Assembly (NCBI RefSeq): GCF_031348265.1
Contig: NZ_CP133771.1
Span: forward strand, 4,278,001-4,342,000
Origin: Streptomyces collinus
GTDB lineage: Bacteria; Actinomycetota; Actinomycetes; Streptomycetales; Streptomycetaceae
Length of the DNA: 64,000 bases
Direction of reading: 5' to 3'
This document shows, one piece after another, positions 1-10,135 of the stretch; the first letter of the stretch is position 1, and every line of letters begins with the position of its first letter. The notes under the pieces are model-generated. The model searched no databases. It saw only the letters and a program-made list of their open reading frames with translations, and was not told the DNA's origin. Position numbers and translations under genes: made by a program.

Positions 1-1
1 G

Positions 2-97
2 CTCAAGCAGGGCAAGTCGATCATTCGGATCACGCCGGAGCGGTGGGGGCCGGTGGCGACCGGCGGGTTCCCGGCGCGACTGGTCGAAGGGGAGTAG
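2..97 (+). CDS. C-terminal end of an unidentified protein (partial)
   Basis: The window opens inside a forward reading frame of 31 codons that ends at a TAG two bases before the stop of the facing TetR gene. The residues (ending GGFPARLVEGE) have ordinary high-GC codon use, so this is probably the true tail of a gene that starts outside the window. I do not recognise the family; a flavin/F420-binding PPOX-like protein is possible but not supported by any visible motif. Confidence 0.4.
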   Translation, partial: LKQGKSIIRITPERWGPVATGGFPARLVEGE

Positions 98-98
98 G

Positions 99-878
99 TC
101 AGCCCTCTGCGGCGGCTTCCCGCTCGCGGGTGACCATCGCCTCGATGCCCGCGATCAGCAGTTCCAGCGCGAACTCGAAGTCGCGCTCCAGCATCTCGGC
201 GACCGTGTCGCCGCCGCGGGCCGCCATGATCTCCCGCGACTCCTTCAGGACGTCGGCGGCCTGCGGGGCGGCGGTCACGGCGCTCAGGGCCTGCTGGAAG
301 TACTCGTCGACGCTCATGCCGCCGGCCGTGGCCCGGGAGGCGAGGTGGCCCTCCAGGGTGCCGTAGCCGTAGACGAACTGGAAGACGGCCGAGATCGTGC
401 TCGTCATGCGTTTCGCGGGCAGTCCGGTCCTGCGGACGACGCGCTGGACCACCCGGGAGAACGCCAGGCTGTTGGGGCCGATGTTGAGGAAGACCCCGAC
501 CAGCGCGGACACCCAGGGGTGCCGCACGAGCAGCGTCCGGTACTCCCGGGCGAGCGCCCGCACCTGGTCCCGCCAGTCCTCGCCGGCGTCCGGATCGGGC
601 AGCCGCATCCCGCCCATGACCTCGTCCAGGGCCAGTTCGAGCAGGTCGTCCTTGGTGTCGACGTACCAGTAGACGGACATCGCGGTGACGTTCAGCTCGC
701 CGGCCAGCCGCCGCATCGAGAACTTGGCCAGTCCTTCGGCGTCCAGCAGCCGCACGGTGACCTCGATGATCCGGTCCCGGTCCAGCCCCGAGGGCTGCCC
801 GCCACCGCGCCGCCGGTGCGCCTTGCCCTCCAGCCAGACGCTGGACCGCGACTGATCCTGCCGGGCGGCTTTCGCCAT
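99..878 (-). CDS. TetR-family repressor (tetracycline-repressor-type C-terminal domain)
   Basis: A 259-residue DNA-binding repressor. The helix-turn-helix lies at about residues 36-82, with the recognition-helix signature VTAMSVYWYVDTKDDLL. A basic N-terminal extension rich in Arg precedes it. The C-terminal 170 residues match the TetR_C_1 ligand domain in length and style (VRLPDPDAG..W..QVRALAREYR-like region). A GAGGAAGG ribosome site precedes the ATG. It lies 144 bp downstream of, and on the same strand as, an MFS efflux pump, so the likely job is ligand-responsive control of that pump. The inverted repeat in front of the pump (2522-2555) is the obvious operator candidate. The ligand cannot be told from the sequence. 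Confidence 0.9.
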   Translation of the reverse strand: MAKAARQDQSRSSVWLEGKAHRRRGGGQPSGLDRDRIIEVTVRLLDAEGLAKFSMRRLAGELNVTAMSVYWYVDTKDDLLELALDEVMGGMRLPDPDAGEDWRDQVRALAREYRTLLVRHPWVSALVGVFLNIGPNSLAFSRVVQRVVRRTGLPAKRMTSTISAVFQFVYGYGTLEGHLASRATAGGMSVDEYFQQALSAVTAAPQAADVLKESREIMAARGGDTVAEMLERDFEFALELLIAGIEAMVTREREAAAEG

Positions 879-1022
879 GGCGCACCTTCCTCGACGTCTT
901 ACTGCCGATCATGCTAGGCGCCCCTCAGGGGCGCGGGACTGTCTCATTGTGCGGCTCCGCCGCGTGGGCGCGATCAACCACAGCGGCGCCGCACGCACAC
1001 GACGACCGCACACCCCGAGCTC

Positions 1023-2519
1023 CTAGGCGGACTCTCCCCGCTCAGCTCGCCGAAGCAACGCCGCCGCGACCAGTCCCCCGGCCAGCACGGCAACCGCCCC
1101 CACCAGCTGACTGGTCTCCAGCCCGGAGGCGAACGCGTCGGAGATGCGCGCCTTCTCCTCGGCACTGTCGGCCGCCGCCAGCGCCGCCGGCAACGACGCC
1201 GCGGACACGGCGACCAGCGAGGCGAACCGGGAGTTGAGCACCGCCCCGAGAACGGCGACGCCCAGACCGTTGCCGAACTCCGCGAGCGTCCCGTTGATCC
1301 CCGCTCCCACACCCGCCTTCTCCGGCGGTATCGCGCCCATGATCGCGTTGGCCATCGCCGGCATGGACAGGGCCACACCCGCGCCCATCACGATCAGCCC
1401 GAGCAGCATCCCCCCGTACCCGTGTCCACCGAGCAGCGCGATCGCCGCCAGCCCCGCGGAGACCAGGGTCATGCCGAGCGCGATCGCCGCCGGGGTGCCC
1501 GCCCTGAGCACCAGCTTCGCCCCGACCCCCGTGAAGTTGAGCGCGACGACGGTCAGCGCCAGCGGCGCCGTCCGCAGCCCGGCGTCCAGCGGCTCGTAGC
1601 CGAGGACGAACTGGAGGTGCTGGGTGAGCAGGAACAGCGACCCCGTCATGCCGAACGCCACGAGGATCGCGCCGGCGACCGCGCCCACGAACTTCTGGTT
1701 GCGGAAGAAGTGCATGTCGAGCATCGGGTGCTCGGTCCGCAGCTCCCACAGCACGAACAGGCCGAGCACGACCACGCCGATCAGCGCCGAGACCAGCACC
1801 TGAGCGGAGGTCCAGCCGTGCTCGGGCCCGGTGATGATCGCGTACACGACGGCCGTCATGCCGATGGTCGAGAGCACCGCGCCGAGCAGGTCGGGCCGGT
1901 CACCGGCCTTGTGCTTCGACTCCGGCACCAGCGCGGCGACCGCGACCAGGCCGAGCAGCGCGACCGGGATGTTGATGAGGAAGATCGCGCCCCACCAGAA
2001 GTGGTTCAGCATCACGCCGCCGATCAGCGGTCCGGCCGCGAAGCCGAGCGAACTGACCGTCGACCACAGCGCGATGGCCTTCACCCGCTCCTGGTCGTCG
2101 AAGATCTGCACGACGACCGCGAGGATCGTGGTCATCAGCAGCGCGCCGCCGACGCCCATGCCCGCGCGGGCCGCGATCAGCTGGCCCGGGCTCTGGGAGA
2201 GGCCGGCCGCCAGCGAGCCCAGGCCGAAGATCGCCAGGCCGGACATCAGCAGCAGCTTGCGGCCGTAGCGGTCGGCGGCGTTGCCCGCGGTGAGCAGCAG
2301 GCCCGACTGGACCAGTGCGTAGGCGTTCATCATCCACTGGACGTCGGCGGTCGTCGCGTCCATCTCGCGGGTGAGCGAGGGGATGGCCACGTTCAGGATC
2401 GTGTTGTCGAGCAGCACGGTGAGCTGCGCGAGGCAGATGACACCGAGGATCAGCCAGCGTTGCGGGTGGCTTCCGTGGGCCGTCTGCGGCGGCACCGTTT
2501 CCTGGGGGGACGTCGTCAT
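1023..2519 (-). CDS. MFS efflux transporter, DHA2 (EmrB/QacA) type
   Basis: A 498-residue integral membrane protein with the DHA2 signature near the N-terminus (LDNTILNVAIPSLTREM), motif A-like DRYGRK in the first cytoplasmic loop and about 14 hydrophobic segments. This is the family of proton-driven drug exporters, acting in the cytoplasmic membrane. The ATG at 2519 is used; an in-frame GTG at 2528 would add three residues. No good ribosome site precedes either codon, and both lie directly behind the operator/promoter block, which suggests a leaderless or nearly leaderless mRNA. The TetR gene follows downstream. Substrate unknown. Confidence 0.9.
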   Translation of the reverse strand: MTTSPQETVPPQTAHGSHPQRWLILGVICLAQLTVLLDNTILNVAIPSLTREMDATTADVQWMMNAYALVQSGLLLTAGNAADRYGRKLLLMSGLAIFGLGSLAAGLSQSPGQLIAARAGMGVGGALLMTTILAVVVQIFDDQERVKAIALWSTVSSLGFAAGPLIGGVMLNHFWWGAIFLINIPVALLGLVAVAALVPESKHKAGDRPDLLGAVLSTIGMTAVVYAIITGPEHGWTSAQVLVSALIGVVVLGLFVLWELRTEHPMLDMHFFRNQKFVGAVAGAILVAFGMTGSLFLLTQHLQFVLGYEPLDAGLRTAPLALTVVALNFTGVGAKLVLRAGTPAAIALGMTLVSAGLAAIALLGGHGYGGMLLGLIVMGAGVALSMPAMANAIMGAIPPEKAGVGAGINGTLAEFGNGLGVAVLGAVLNSRFASLVAVSAASLPAALAAADSAEEKARISDAFASGLETSQLVGAVAVLAGGLVAAALLRRAERGESA

Positions 2520-2521
2520 GC

Positions 2522-2555
2522 TGTACACCGTAGAACAGTTCCTATACGGCGTACA
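2522..2555. promoter_or_regulatory. Inverted-repeat operator of the MFS/TetR unit
   Basis: Arms TGTACACCGTA (2522-2532) and TACGGCGTACA (2545-2555) are complementary at 10 of 11 positions around a 12-bp spacer. Read on the reverse strand, a TTGTAC (-35-like) sits at 2551-2556 and a TCTACG-like -10 box near 2533-2538, placing the transcription start near the start codon. Binding here would block initiation. That TetR from 99-878 is the binder is inference from adjacency. Confidence 0.6.
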
Positions 2556-2577
2556 ACGGCGTTTTCCGCGGGGACGG

Positions 2578-2610
2578 CGAAGGGCGGTGGCTTTCGGCCA
2601 CCGCCCTTCG
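2578..2610. terminator. Hairpin terminator after the GT39 gene
   Basis: A perfect 14-bp stem (CGAAGGGCGGTGGC at 2578-2591 with its complement at 2597-2610) and a 5-base loop, directly after the stop of the reverse-strand glycosyltransferase. There is no strong U-run, as is common in Streptomyces. Confidence 0.75.
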
Positions 2611-2626
2611 CCCGGTCAGGGACGTG

Positions 2627-4783
2627 TCAGCTGCTCGCCTTCTGGGTGAGGTCGTAGAACGTGGCCGAACCGACCGTGACCTTCTTGAAGGTGGCCTCGA
2701 CCCAGGAGGTGATCTGGGAGGAGGTGCCGTCGCTGCTGCCGCCCATGCCGCCGCCCATGCCGCCCGAGGCGATGAAGTAGTGGATCTTTCCGTCCGCCAC
2801 GTACTTCTTGAACTGGGCCAGGGTCGGGGACGGGTCCGTGCCGTTGAAGCCGCCGATGGCCATCACCGGGTCGCCGGTGGACAGCTGGTAACTCGCCGCG
2901 TTCTGGGCACCGATGGCCGCCGCGGCCCACGTGTACCGGTCGGCGTCGGTCTCCAGCAGCTTCTTGGCCTCGGAGGTGACGCCGGCGCCGTTGAGCAGGC
3001 CGCCGACTCCACCGCCTCCGCCCATGCCGCCCGTACGACCGCCGTCGCCGTTCTGCTGGTTCTGGTTCTGGCCCTGCTGGTTCTGACCCTGCTGGTTCGG
3101 GCCGCCGCCGGGGAAGCCGTTGCCATTCTGCTGGTTCTGGTTCTGACCCTGCTGGTTCTGGCCCTGCTGGTTCGGGCCGCCGCCCGGGAAGCCGCCTCCG
3201 CCGGGACCGCCGCCACCGCCCGGTCCGCCGCGGCCGCCCGCGACCGCCGGGCCCGCCGTGACGATCGAGCCGGTGTGCCCCTCGTTCACCGTGGTGAGGG
3301 TGTACGCCGCCGGGCCGGCCAGCGCGGCGACGAGGCCGAGCCCGGCCGCTCCCAGGGCCAGCCGGCGTCCCAGCCGCCCGGCGAAGATCAGGCCGAGGGC
3401 AGCCGTCAGACCGCCGGCCAGGACGAGCCACTTGAGCCAGGGCAGGTAGTCGGAGGAACGGTTGAGCAGGACGTATCCCCAGGCCGCGGTCGCCGTCATC
3501 GCGGCGGCCAGGGTCAGCGACGCCCACGCCTTGTCCCGCTTCTCCCAGAGCAGTGCCGCGCCCATGCCGATCAGCGGGGCGATGTAGGGGGCGAGGGCGA
3601 CCGTGTAGTACTCGTGGAAGATGCCCTGCATGTAGCTGAAGACGAGCATGGTCGTGAGCAGCGCGCCGCCCCACACCAGGAACGCGCCGCGGGTCGCCGA
3701 GGTCCGGCGGGCCTGGCGCGTGGCCACCAGCCCCGCGACGAGGAGGATCAGCGCGGCCGGGATCAGCCAGGAGATCTGGCCGCCGATGGAGGAGCCGAAC
3801 ATCCGGTCCCAGCCGGTCTCGCCCCAGGCCCCACCGCCGTTGCCGCCCCCGCCGCCTCCGACGCTGCCGGTCTCGTCGCCGTTGAGGCGCCCCAGGCCGT
3901 TGTAGCCGAAGGTCAGTTCGAGGAAGCTGTTGTTCTGCGAGCCGCCGATGTACGGGCGGGAGGACGCGGGCCACAGTTCGACGATCGCGACCCACCAGCC
4001 GCCGGAGACGACGATCGCGGCGAGCCCCGCGGCGAGTTGGCCGATCCGCTTCTTCACCGGCACGGGGGCGCAGACGCCGTAGACGAGGGCGAGCGGCGGC
4101 AGGATCAGGAAGGCCTGGAGCGTCTTCGCGAGGAAGGCGAAGCCGATCGCGGCACCGGCCCACAGGAGCCACTTCGTGCGGCCGTCCTCCAGGGCGCGGA
4201 TGACGAGCAGGCAGGCCACCGCCATCAGCAGCGCCAGCATCGCGTCGGGGTTGTTGAAGCGGAACATCAGCGCCGCGACGGGGGTGAGCGCCAGCACGGC
4301 ACCCGCGATCAGACCGGCCGCGGGGCTGAACCGGCGGCGCACGGCCGCGTACACGACGGCCACCGTGCCGACGCCCATCAGGACCTCGGGCACGAGGATC
4401 GCCCAGGAGCTGAGACCGAAGAGCCGCACGGAGAGGGCCATCGGCCACAGCGCGGCCGGGGGCTTGTCGACGGTGATGGCGTTCGCCGCGTCCAGCGAGC
4501 CGAAGAAGAACGCCTTCCAGGACTGGCTGCCCGCCTGAACGGCCGCGGAGTAGAAGGAGTTGGCGTAGCCGGAGGCGCTCAGGTTGTACAGGTAGAGGAC
4601 GGCCGTCGCCAGCAGCACGGCGAGGAAGGCCGGGCGGGCCCAGCGGGGGTCCTCGGGGCGGCCGCGCCACAGCCGCTGCGGGAAGGGCCGGGCCGGGGCA
4701 CCGGCGTGCGGCTCGGATGCCGGGGGCCGGGTGCCGGGGCTCGCGCCTCTGCCGGTGATCTGCTGGTCGAAGTGGACGGTCAT
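2627..4783 (-). CDS. GT39/ArnT-like membrane glycosyltransferase with Gln/Asn-rich insert
   Basis: A 718-residue polytopic protein of the PMT_2/ArnT class, which uses polyprenyl-phosphate sugars on the outer face of the membrane. The first extracytoplasmic loop carries NSFYSAAV and the DKPPAALWPM motif typical of actinobacterial members, followed by about a dozen transmembrane segments. Residues about 515-595 form a Gly-rich linker holding two copies of an NQQGQNQ-rich repeat. A soluble C-terminal domain follows (about 600-718, with AAIGAQNAASYQL and a GIHYFI-like strand). The ATG overlaps the stop of the upstream GT2-GtrA gene by four bases, so the two are translationally coupled. This arrangement recalls the Bacillus YkcB/YkcC pair: one enzyme loads the sugar onto a lipid carrier, the other transfers it. 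Acceptor unknown. Confidence 0.85.
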   Translation of the reverse strand: MTVHFDQQITGRGASPGTRPPASEPHAGAPARPFPQRLWRGRPEDPRWARPAFLAVLLATAVLYLYNLSASGYANSFYSAAVQAGSQSWKAFFFGSLDAANAITVDKPPAALWPMALSVRLFGLSSWAILVPEVLMGVGTVAVVYAAVRRRFSPAAGLIAGAVLALTPVAALMFRFNNPDAMLALLMAVACLLVIRALEDGRTKWLLWAGAAIGFAFLAKTLQAFLILPPLALVYGVCAPVPVKKRIGQLAAGLAAIVVSGGWWVAIVELWPASSRPYIGGSQNNSFLELTFGYNGLGRLNGDETGSVGGGGGGNGGGAWGETGWDRMFGSSIGGQISWLIPAALILLVAGLVATRQARRTSATRGAFLVWGGALLTTMLVFSYMQGIFHEYYTVALAPYIAPLIGMGAALLWEKRDKAWASLTLAAAMTATAAWGYVLLNRSSDYLPWLKWLVLAGGLTAALGLIFAGRLGRRLALGAAGLGLVAALAGPAAYTLTTVNEGHTGSIVTAGPAVAGGRGGPGGGGGPGGGGFPGGGPNQQGQNQQGQNQNQQNGNGFPGGGPNQQGQNQQGQNQNQQNGDGGRTGGMGGGGGVGGLLNGAGVTSEAKKLLETDADRYTWAAAAIGAQNAASYQLSTGDPVMAIGGFNGTDPSPTLAQFKKYVADGKIHYFIASGGMGGGMGGSSDGTSSQITSWVEATFKKVTVGSATFYDLTQKASS
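3052..3195. repeat. Two tandem 75-bp units encoding the Gln/Asn/Gly linker
   Basis: The block beginning TTCTGCTGGTTCTGG at 3052 recurs at 3127 with a 75-bp period and only a few substitutions. It encodes the two NQQGQNQQG-type repeats plus FPGGGP spacers of the GT39 protein. Copy number is likely to differ between strains. Confidence 0.85.
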
Positions 4784-6162
4784 CGCGAGTCCCTCGCATC
4801 GGTGTCGTGCGGGCGTACCGGCAGCAGCTGCACGGTGGCGTCCCGCCAGGAGTCCGCGACTTCACCGGCGCGGAAGGGGGTGGTGTCGTACGAGGGCGAG
4901 GCGGCACGCGCCGAGTCGTCCTCGCGCCGGTCCGGGAACACCCACGCCCGGAAGAGCAGGAAGCGCAGCACGGTGGCCGCGAGGTTGGCCGCGACGAGGA
5001 CGGCCAGTTCGGTGGAGTGGGCGGGTTCGGAGGTCGCCGCGTTCAGTGCCGCGAGCGAGCCGCTGGTCAGGGCGAGTCCGATCCCGAAGACCACCAGGCC
5101 CTGCGCCTGGTGCCGTACGGCCCCGCCCCGCCCGCGCACCCCGAAGGTGAGCCGCCGGTTGGCCGCGGTGTTGGCGACCGCCGAGACCAGCAGGGCGAGG
5201 GCGTTGGCGGTCTGAGAGCCGGTGAACACCCGGAAGCCGCTGTAGAGCAGCAGGTAGAACAGGGTGGACAGGGCGCCGACCACGCAGAACCCGACGAGCT
5301 GGCGGGCCAGTCCCTTCGGCACGTCCTCGATGTCCCGGTCGCGCGGGTCGTCGCCGAACGGCCGGGCGAGCCGGTCCAGCGACAGCGAGCCGGTGGCCAG
5401 GGCCCTGCCGACCCGCCACACGCCCTTGAGGTCGTCGGTCGCGGTCTTCACGATGTGCACGGTCGAGTCGGGGTCGTCGACCCAGTCGACCGGCACCTCG
5501 TGGATCCGCAGCCCCGCACGCTCGGCGAGCACCAGCATCTCGGTGTCGAAGAACCAGCCGGTGTCCTCGACGAGGGGCAGCAGTATCTGCGCCACGTCCC
5601 GGCGGATCGCCTTGAAGCCGCACTGCGCGTCCGAGAACCGCGCCTGGAGCGAGCCGCGCAGGATGAGGTTGTAGGCCCGGCTGATGAACTCCCGCTTGGG
5701 GCCGCGCACCACGCGCGAACTGCGGGTCAGCCGGGAGCCGATCGCGAGGTCGGAGTGGCCGGAGATCAGCGGCGCCACCAGCGGGAGCAGGGCGTTGAGG
5801 TCGGTGGACAGGTCCACGTCCATGTAGGCGAGGACCGGGGCGTCCGAGGCGGACCAGACGGCCCGCAGGGCCCGGCCGCGCCCCTTCTGCTCCAGGCGGA
5901 AGGTGGTGACCTCGGGGATCTGCGCCGCCAGTTGCCGCGCCACCTGCGGGGTGGTGTCCGTGGAGGCGTTGTCCGCGATCGTGATGCGGAACGCGTACGG
6001 GAACGTCCGGTCGAGGTGCTCGTGCAGTCTGCGGACGCACGGCTGGAGGTCCTTCTCCTCGTTGTAGACGGGGATCACTACGTCCAGGACAGGCGTACCG
6101 GCTGGTGCGGCCGGGAGGTGCTCCCGCGCCGGCAGGGTGCCGGGAGAAGAGTCGGTTCGCAT
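4780..6162 (-). CDS. Bifunctional GT2 glycosyltransferase / GtrA membrane protein
   Basis: A 460-residue protein. Residues about 25-260 form a GT-A fold of the polyprenyl-phosphate sugar-transferase kind (VVIPVYNEEKDL near 28, metal-binding YMDVDLSTDL near 112-120, SDAQCGFKAI further on). Residues about 320-440 form a GtrA domain with four hydrophobic segments, thought to flip or hold lipid-linked sugars. The start chosen is the ATG opening MRTDSSPGTL; longer in-frame extensions read as low-complexity Arg/Ala. It is coupled by a 4-base overlap to the GT39 gene and follows the histidine kinase gene by 14 bp, so the four reverse-strand genes probably form one transcript. Likely role: making the lipid-linked sugar donor for the GT39 enzyme. 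Confidence 0.88.
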   Translation of the reverse strand: MRTDSSPGTLPAREHLPAAPAGTPVLDVVIPVYNEEKDLQPCVRRLHEHLDRTFPYAFRITIADNASTDTTPQVARQLAAQIPEVTTFRLEQKGRGRALRAVWSASDAPVLAYMDVDLSTDLNALLPLVAPLISGHSDLAIGSRLTRSSRVVRGPKREFISRAYNLILRGSLQARFSDAQCGFKAIRRDVAQILLPLVEDTGWFFDTEMLVLAERAGLRIHEVPVDWVDDPDSTVHIVKTATDDLKGVWRVGRALATGSLSLDRLARPFGDDPRDRDIEDVPKGLARQLVGFCVVGALSTLFYLLLYSGFRVFTGSQTANALALLVSAVANTAANRRLTFGVRGRGGAVRHQAQGLVVFGIGLALTSGSLAALNAATSEPAHSTELAVLVAANLAATVLRFLLFRAWVFPDRREDDSARAASPSYDTTPFRAGEVADSWRDATVQLLPVRPHDTDARDSR

Positions 6163-6176
6163 GGAACCGACTTTCG

Positions 6177-7780
<1,604 letters not shown>

Positions 7781-7784
<4 letters not shown>

Positions 7785-8521
7785 GAGGCCGCGGGCTTGA
7801 TCAGGTACCCGGCGCCGCGCCGCGTGTGAATCATCGGCTCGCGCCCGGCGTCGATCTTCCGCCGCAGATAGGAGATGTAGAGCTCGACGACATTGGCCTG
7901 GCCGCCGAAGTCGTACGACCACACGCGGTCGAGGATCTGCGCCTTGCTGAGCACGCGCCGCGGATTGCGCATCAGGAACCGCAGCAGCTCGAACTCGGTC
8001 GCGGTCAGGTGGATGCCGTCCCCGGCCCGGGTCACCTCGTGGCTGTCCTCGTCGAGGGTGAGGTCGCCGACGACCAGCACGGATTCCGAGCGCCGGTCGG
8101 CGGCACCGGAGCGGCGTATCAGCCCGCGCAGCCGTGCGACGACCTCCTCCAGGCTGAACGGCTTGGTGACGTAGTCGTCCCCGCCCGCCGTCAGCCCGGC
8201 GATCCGGTCCTCGACGGCGTCCTTGGCGGTGAGGAAGAGCACCGGTACGTCCGGCAGCTCCCGGCGCAGCCGCCCGAGCACGGCCAGCCCGTCCATGTCG
8301 GGCAGCATCATGTCGAGGACCACGGCGTCGGGCCGGAAGTCGCGGGCGGCCTGGATCGCGCCCGTGCCGTCACCGGCACTCCTGATCTGCCATCCCTCAT
8401 AGCGCAGTGCCATGGACAGCAGCTCGGTGATCGACATCTCGTCGTCGACCACCAGCACGCGGACGGGGCTCCCGTCCGGCCTGAGCAGTTCGGTGCGCCC
8501 CTGGGGCGAGGTCGTGGTCAT
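7781..8521 (-). CDS. OmpR/PhoB-family response regulator
   Basis: A 246-residue regulator with all receiver residues present (acidic pair D26/D27, phospho-Asp D70 in VVLDMMLPDMDG, K120 in YVTKPFS) and a C-terminal winged helix ending in RRGAGYLIKP. The ATG opening MTTTSPQGR was chosen because it gives usual family length and follows the promoter repeats; a longer GTG-type extension of 22 residues is possible. First gene of a four-gene reverse-strand unit with the kinase and two glycosyltransferases. Repeats of CTGAGAAC directly upstream suggest autoregulation. Confidence 0.93.
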
Positions 8522-8541
8522 GTGAACACGATGTCGGGGAG

Positions 8542-8602
8542 CTCTGAGAACACGCTTTCGGCAACCTGTGATTTCTCTGAGAAACACACAGGCGGTTCTC
8601 AG
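8542..8602. promoter_or_regulatory. CTGAGAAC repeats in front of the response regulator
   Basis: CTCTGAGAA occurs at 8542-8550 and again at 8575-8583, exactly 33 bp (about three helical turns) apart. A third copy, inverted, lies at 8595-8602 (GTTCTCAG). The middle copy is itself palindromic (TTCTCTGAGAA). OmpR-type regulators commonly bind direct repeats upstream of their own operon, so these are good autoregulation sites by position; binding is inferred. Confidence 0.5.
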
Positions 8603-8630
8603 GCAAAGCCTGGGAAAGCTCCCGGCCGGA

Positions 8631-9503
8631 TCAGAACAACCCGTCCTGCACGCCGGCCGCCTCCTTGAACTGCCGGGTCGGCACGGTCAGTTCACCCGCC
8701 GCGGCAGGCACCAGCCCCCACCCCGTCATCAACCGCGTGTCCAGCACCACCACCCCGCCCCCGGTGGCCAGATGCAGATCGGGCCCGGCGGCCGCGACCA
8801 GCTCTCCGCCGACCGCACCCCCGGCGACGAGCTCGCTCACCTGCCCGACGGCGGCGGGCAGCCCCCCGAGCCCGAACACCCCCACGTGATCGACGACCCG
8901 CAGCGGCTCCCGCACGAGCGAATCCGGCCACGCGGGGAGCGCGATCGCCCGCTCGTACAGCTCGGCCACCTCACGGGCCCGGTCGGCGGCGGTCTCCGGC
9001 AGCGTGGCCCGGACCGCCCGCTTCTCGGCGTACGGGATCCGGTCGGGCACCCGCAGGGCGGCCCGCAGCAGCTCCTCCGTACGCCGCGCGGCCATGAGCG
9101 GACCGACGCCGAGCCAGCTGAAACAGACGGCGCCCTGCTCCAGCAGCCGTGCGGAGCCCCGCGCCTCCGCCGTGATCCCCACCTTGACCATGCCGGGTCC
9201 GAACCACGCCAGATAGACGCGGTACGGCCGGGGATCGTCGGCAACGGTGTCCGCCGCCACGGAGTGCGCCCGGTCCAGCCGCGCACACTCCTCGCACCGC
9301 GCCCCCGTACTGCGCCCCGGCACGGCCGCACCGACCGGGCACGCATGCCCCCGCGCCCCCACGCAGGTGCGCACACCGCCCTCCGCGACCCCGAAGGCGA
9401 CGCGTTTCCCCCGGGCCAGCGCACTGGGCCGGCCGCCGTCCCACACCAGCACGGGGCCGTCCGCCGACCACCGCAGTCCCGAGCACTTCCATGCCTGTGC
9501 CAT
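8631..9503 (-). CDS. DUF2797 family protein
   Basis: A 290-residue soluble protein I place in DUF2797. Visible landmarks are the Cys cluster TCVGARGHACP and CEECARLDR at about residues 47-75, compatible with a metal site, then a GIY-YIG-like stretch (YRVYLAWFGPGMVKVGIT) and a basic RTEELLRAAL region. Function is not known for the family. It stands alone, convergent to nothing, and about 110 bp from the response-regulator start. Confidence 0.75.
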   Translation of the reverse strand: MAQAWKCSGLRWSADGPVLVWDGGRPSALARGKRVAFGVAEGGVRTCVGARGHACPVGAAVPGRSTGARCEECARLDRAHSVAADTVADDPRPYRVYLAWFGPGMVKVGITAEARGSARLLEQGAVCFSWLGVGPLMAARRTEELLRAALRVPDRIPYAEKRAVRATLPETAADRAREVAELYERAIALPAWPDSLVREPLRVVDHVGVFGLGGLPAAVGQVSELVAGGAVGGELVAAAGPDLHLATGGGVVVLDTRLMTGWGLVPAAAGELTVPTRQFKEAAGVQDGLF

Positions 9504-9644
9504 CCCTGCCGAGAGTAAGGGGCACCACTGACAACGCGGGACGGCCGGTGGGAGCGCGGGTAGGGAGAGGGCCTGGGAGGGAGAGGGCCGGGGAGGGGCG
9601 CCCGTGAGGAGCGCCGGTAAGGAGCGGGCCCGTGAGGAGCGGCC

Positions 9645-10037
9645 TCAGCGCACGGAGTCGGCGGCCCCGCCGGAGGCGACGGTCTCCGGCTCGCTCTCGC
9701 GCTGGGCAGGCATGGCCGGCACCACCGCACCCACGCCACGCCCCCGCCCGGCCAGCCGGCACGCCAGGCACTCCGCGTGCCCGCCCGGAGCCGCCGAGTC
9801 CCGCACCCGCCATCCCCATTCCGCCCGGGGCCGCAGACCGGGCCCCTTCCCCCACCCGGCGAGATGCAGGGCCCAGGTGACGAGCAGGCTCACGACCCCG
9901 ATCGCCAGACCTCCGGCGATCAGCACGCCCGAGACCGTGATGACCCCGAGCCCCGCCGCTACGGCCCCGACGCTGGCGATGCCGGTTCCGACCCAACCCG
10001 CGACCGTGTGCCCGTGGTCATACTGATGTGCACTCAC
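9645..10037 (-). CDS. Small two-TM membrane protein (HGxxPAAW-like)
   Basis: A 130-residue protein starting at GTG behind a GGGAG ribosome site. The N-terminus HGHTVAGWVGTGIA resembles the HGxxPAAW motif of a small Streptomyces membrane family, with V-A-G replacing P-A-A. Two hydrophobic helices lie at about 12-32 and 37-60, followed by a charged soluble tail containing a CLAC motif. Divergent from the MarR gene. Function unknown. Confidence 0.7.
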   Translation of the reverse strand: MSAHQYDHGHTVAGWVGTGIASVGAVAAGLGVITVSGVLIAGGLAIGVVSLLVTWALHLAGWGKGPGLRPRAEWGWRVRDSAAPGGHAECLACRLAGRGRGVGAVVPAMPAQRESEPETVASGGAADSVR

Positions 10038-10135
10038 GTGTCACTCCCTTCGTGCCCAAGGGCTCCTGTCCGCCGAACCCTTCATGTGCTAAGACTTTTA
10101 CAGCCCAAACATCTCACGAACTAAGGGATCTGGGA

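Noticed and set aside
2624..5215. A long forward frame antisense to the glycosyltransferases
   Set aside because: Low-complexity product; the reverse strand has complete GT39 and GT2-GtrA genes with coupled ends.
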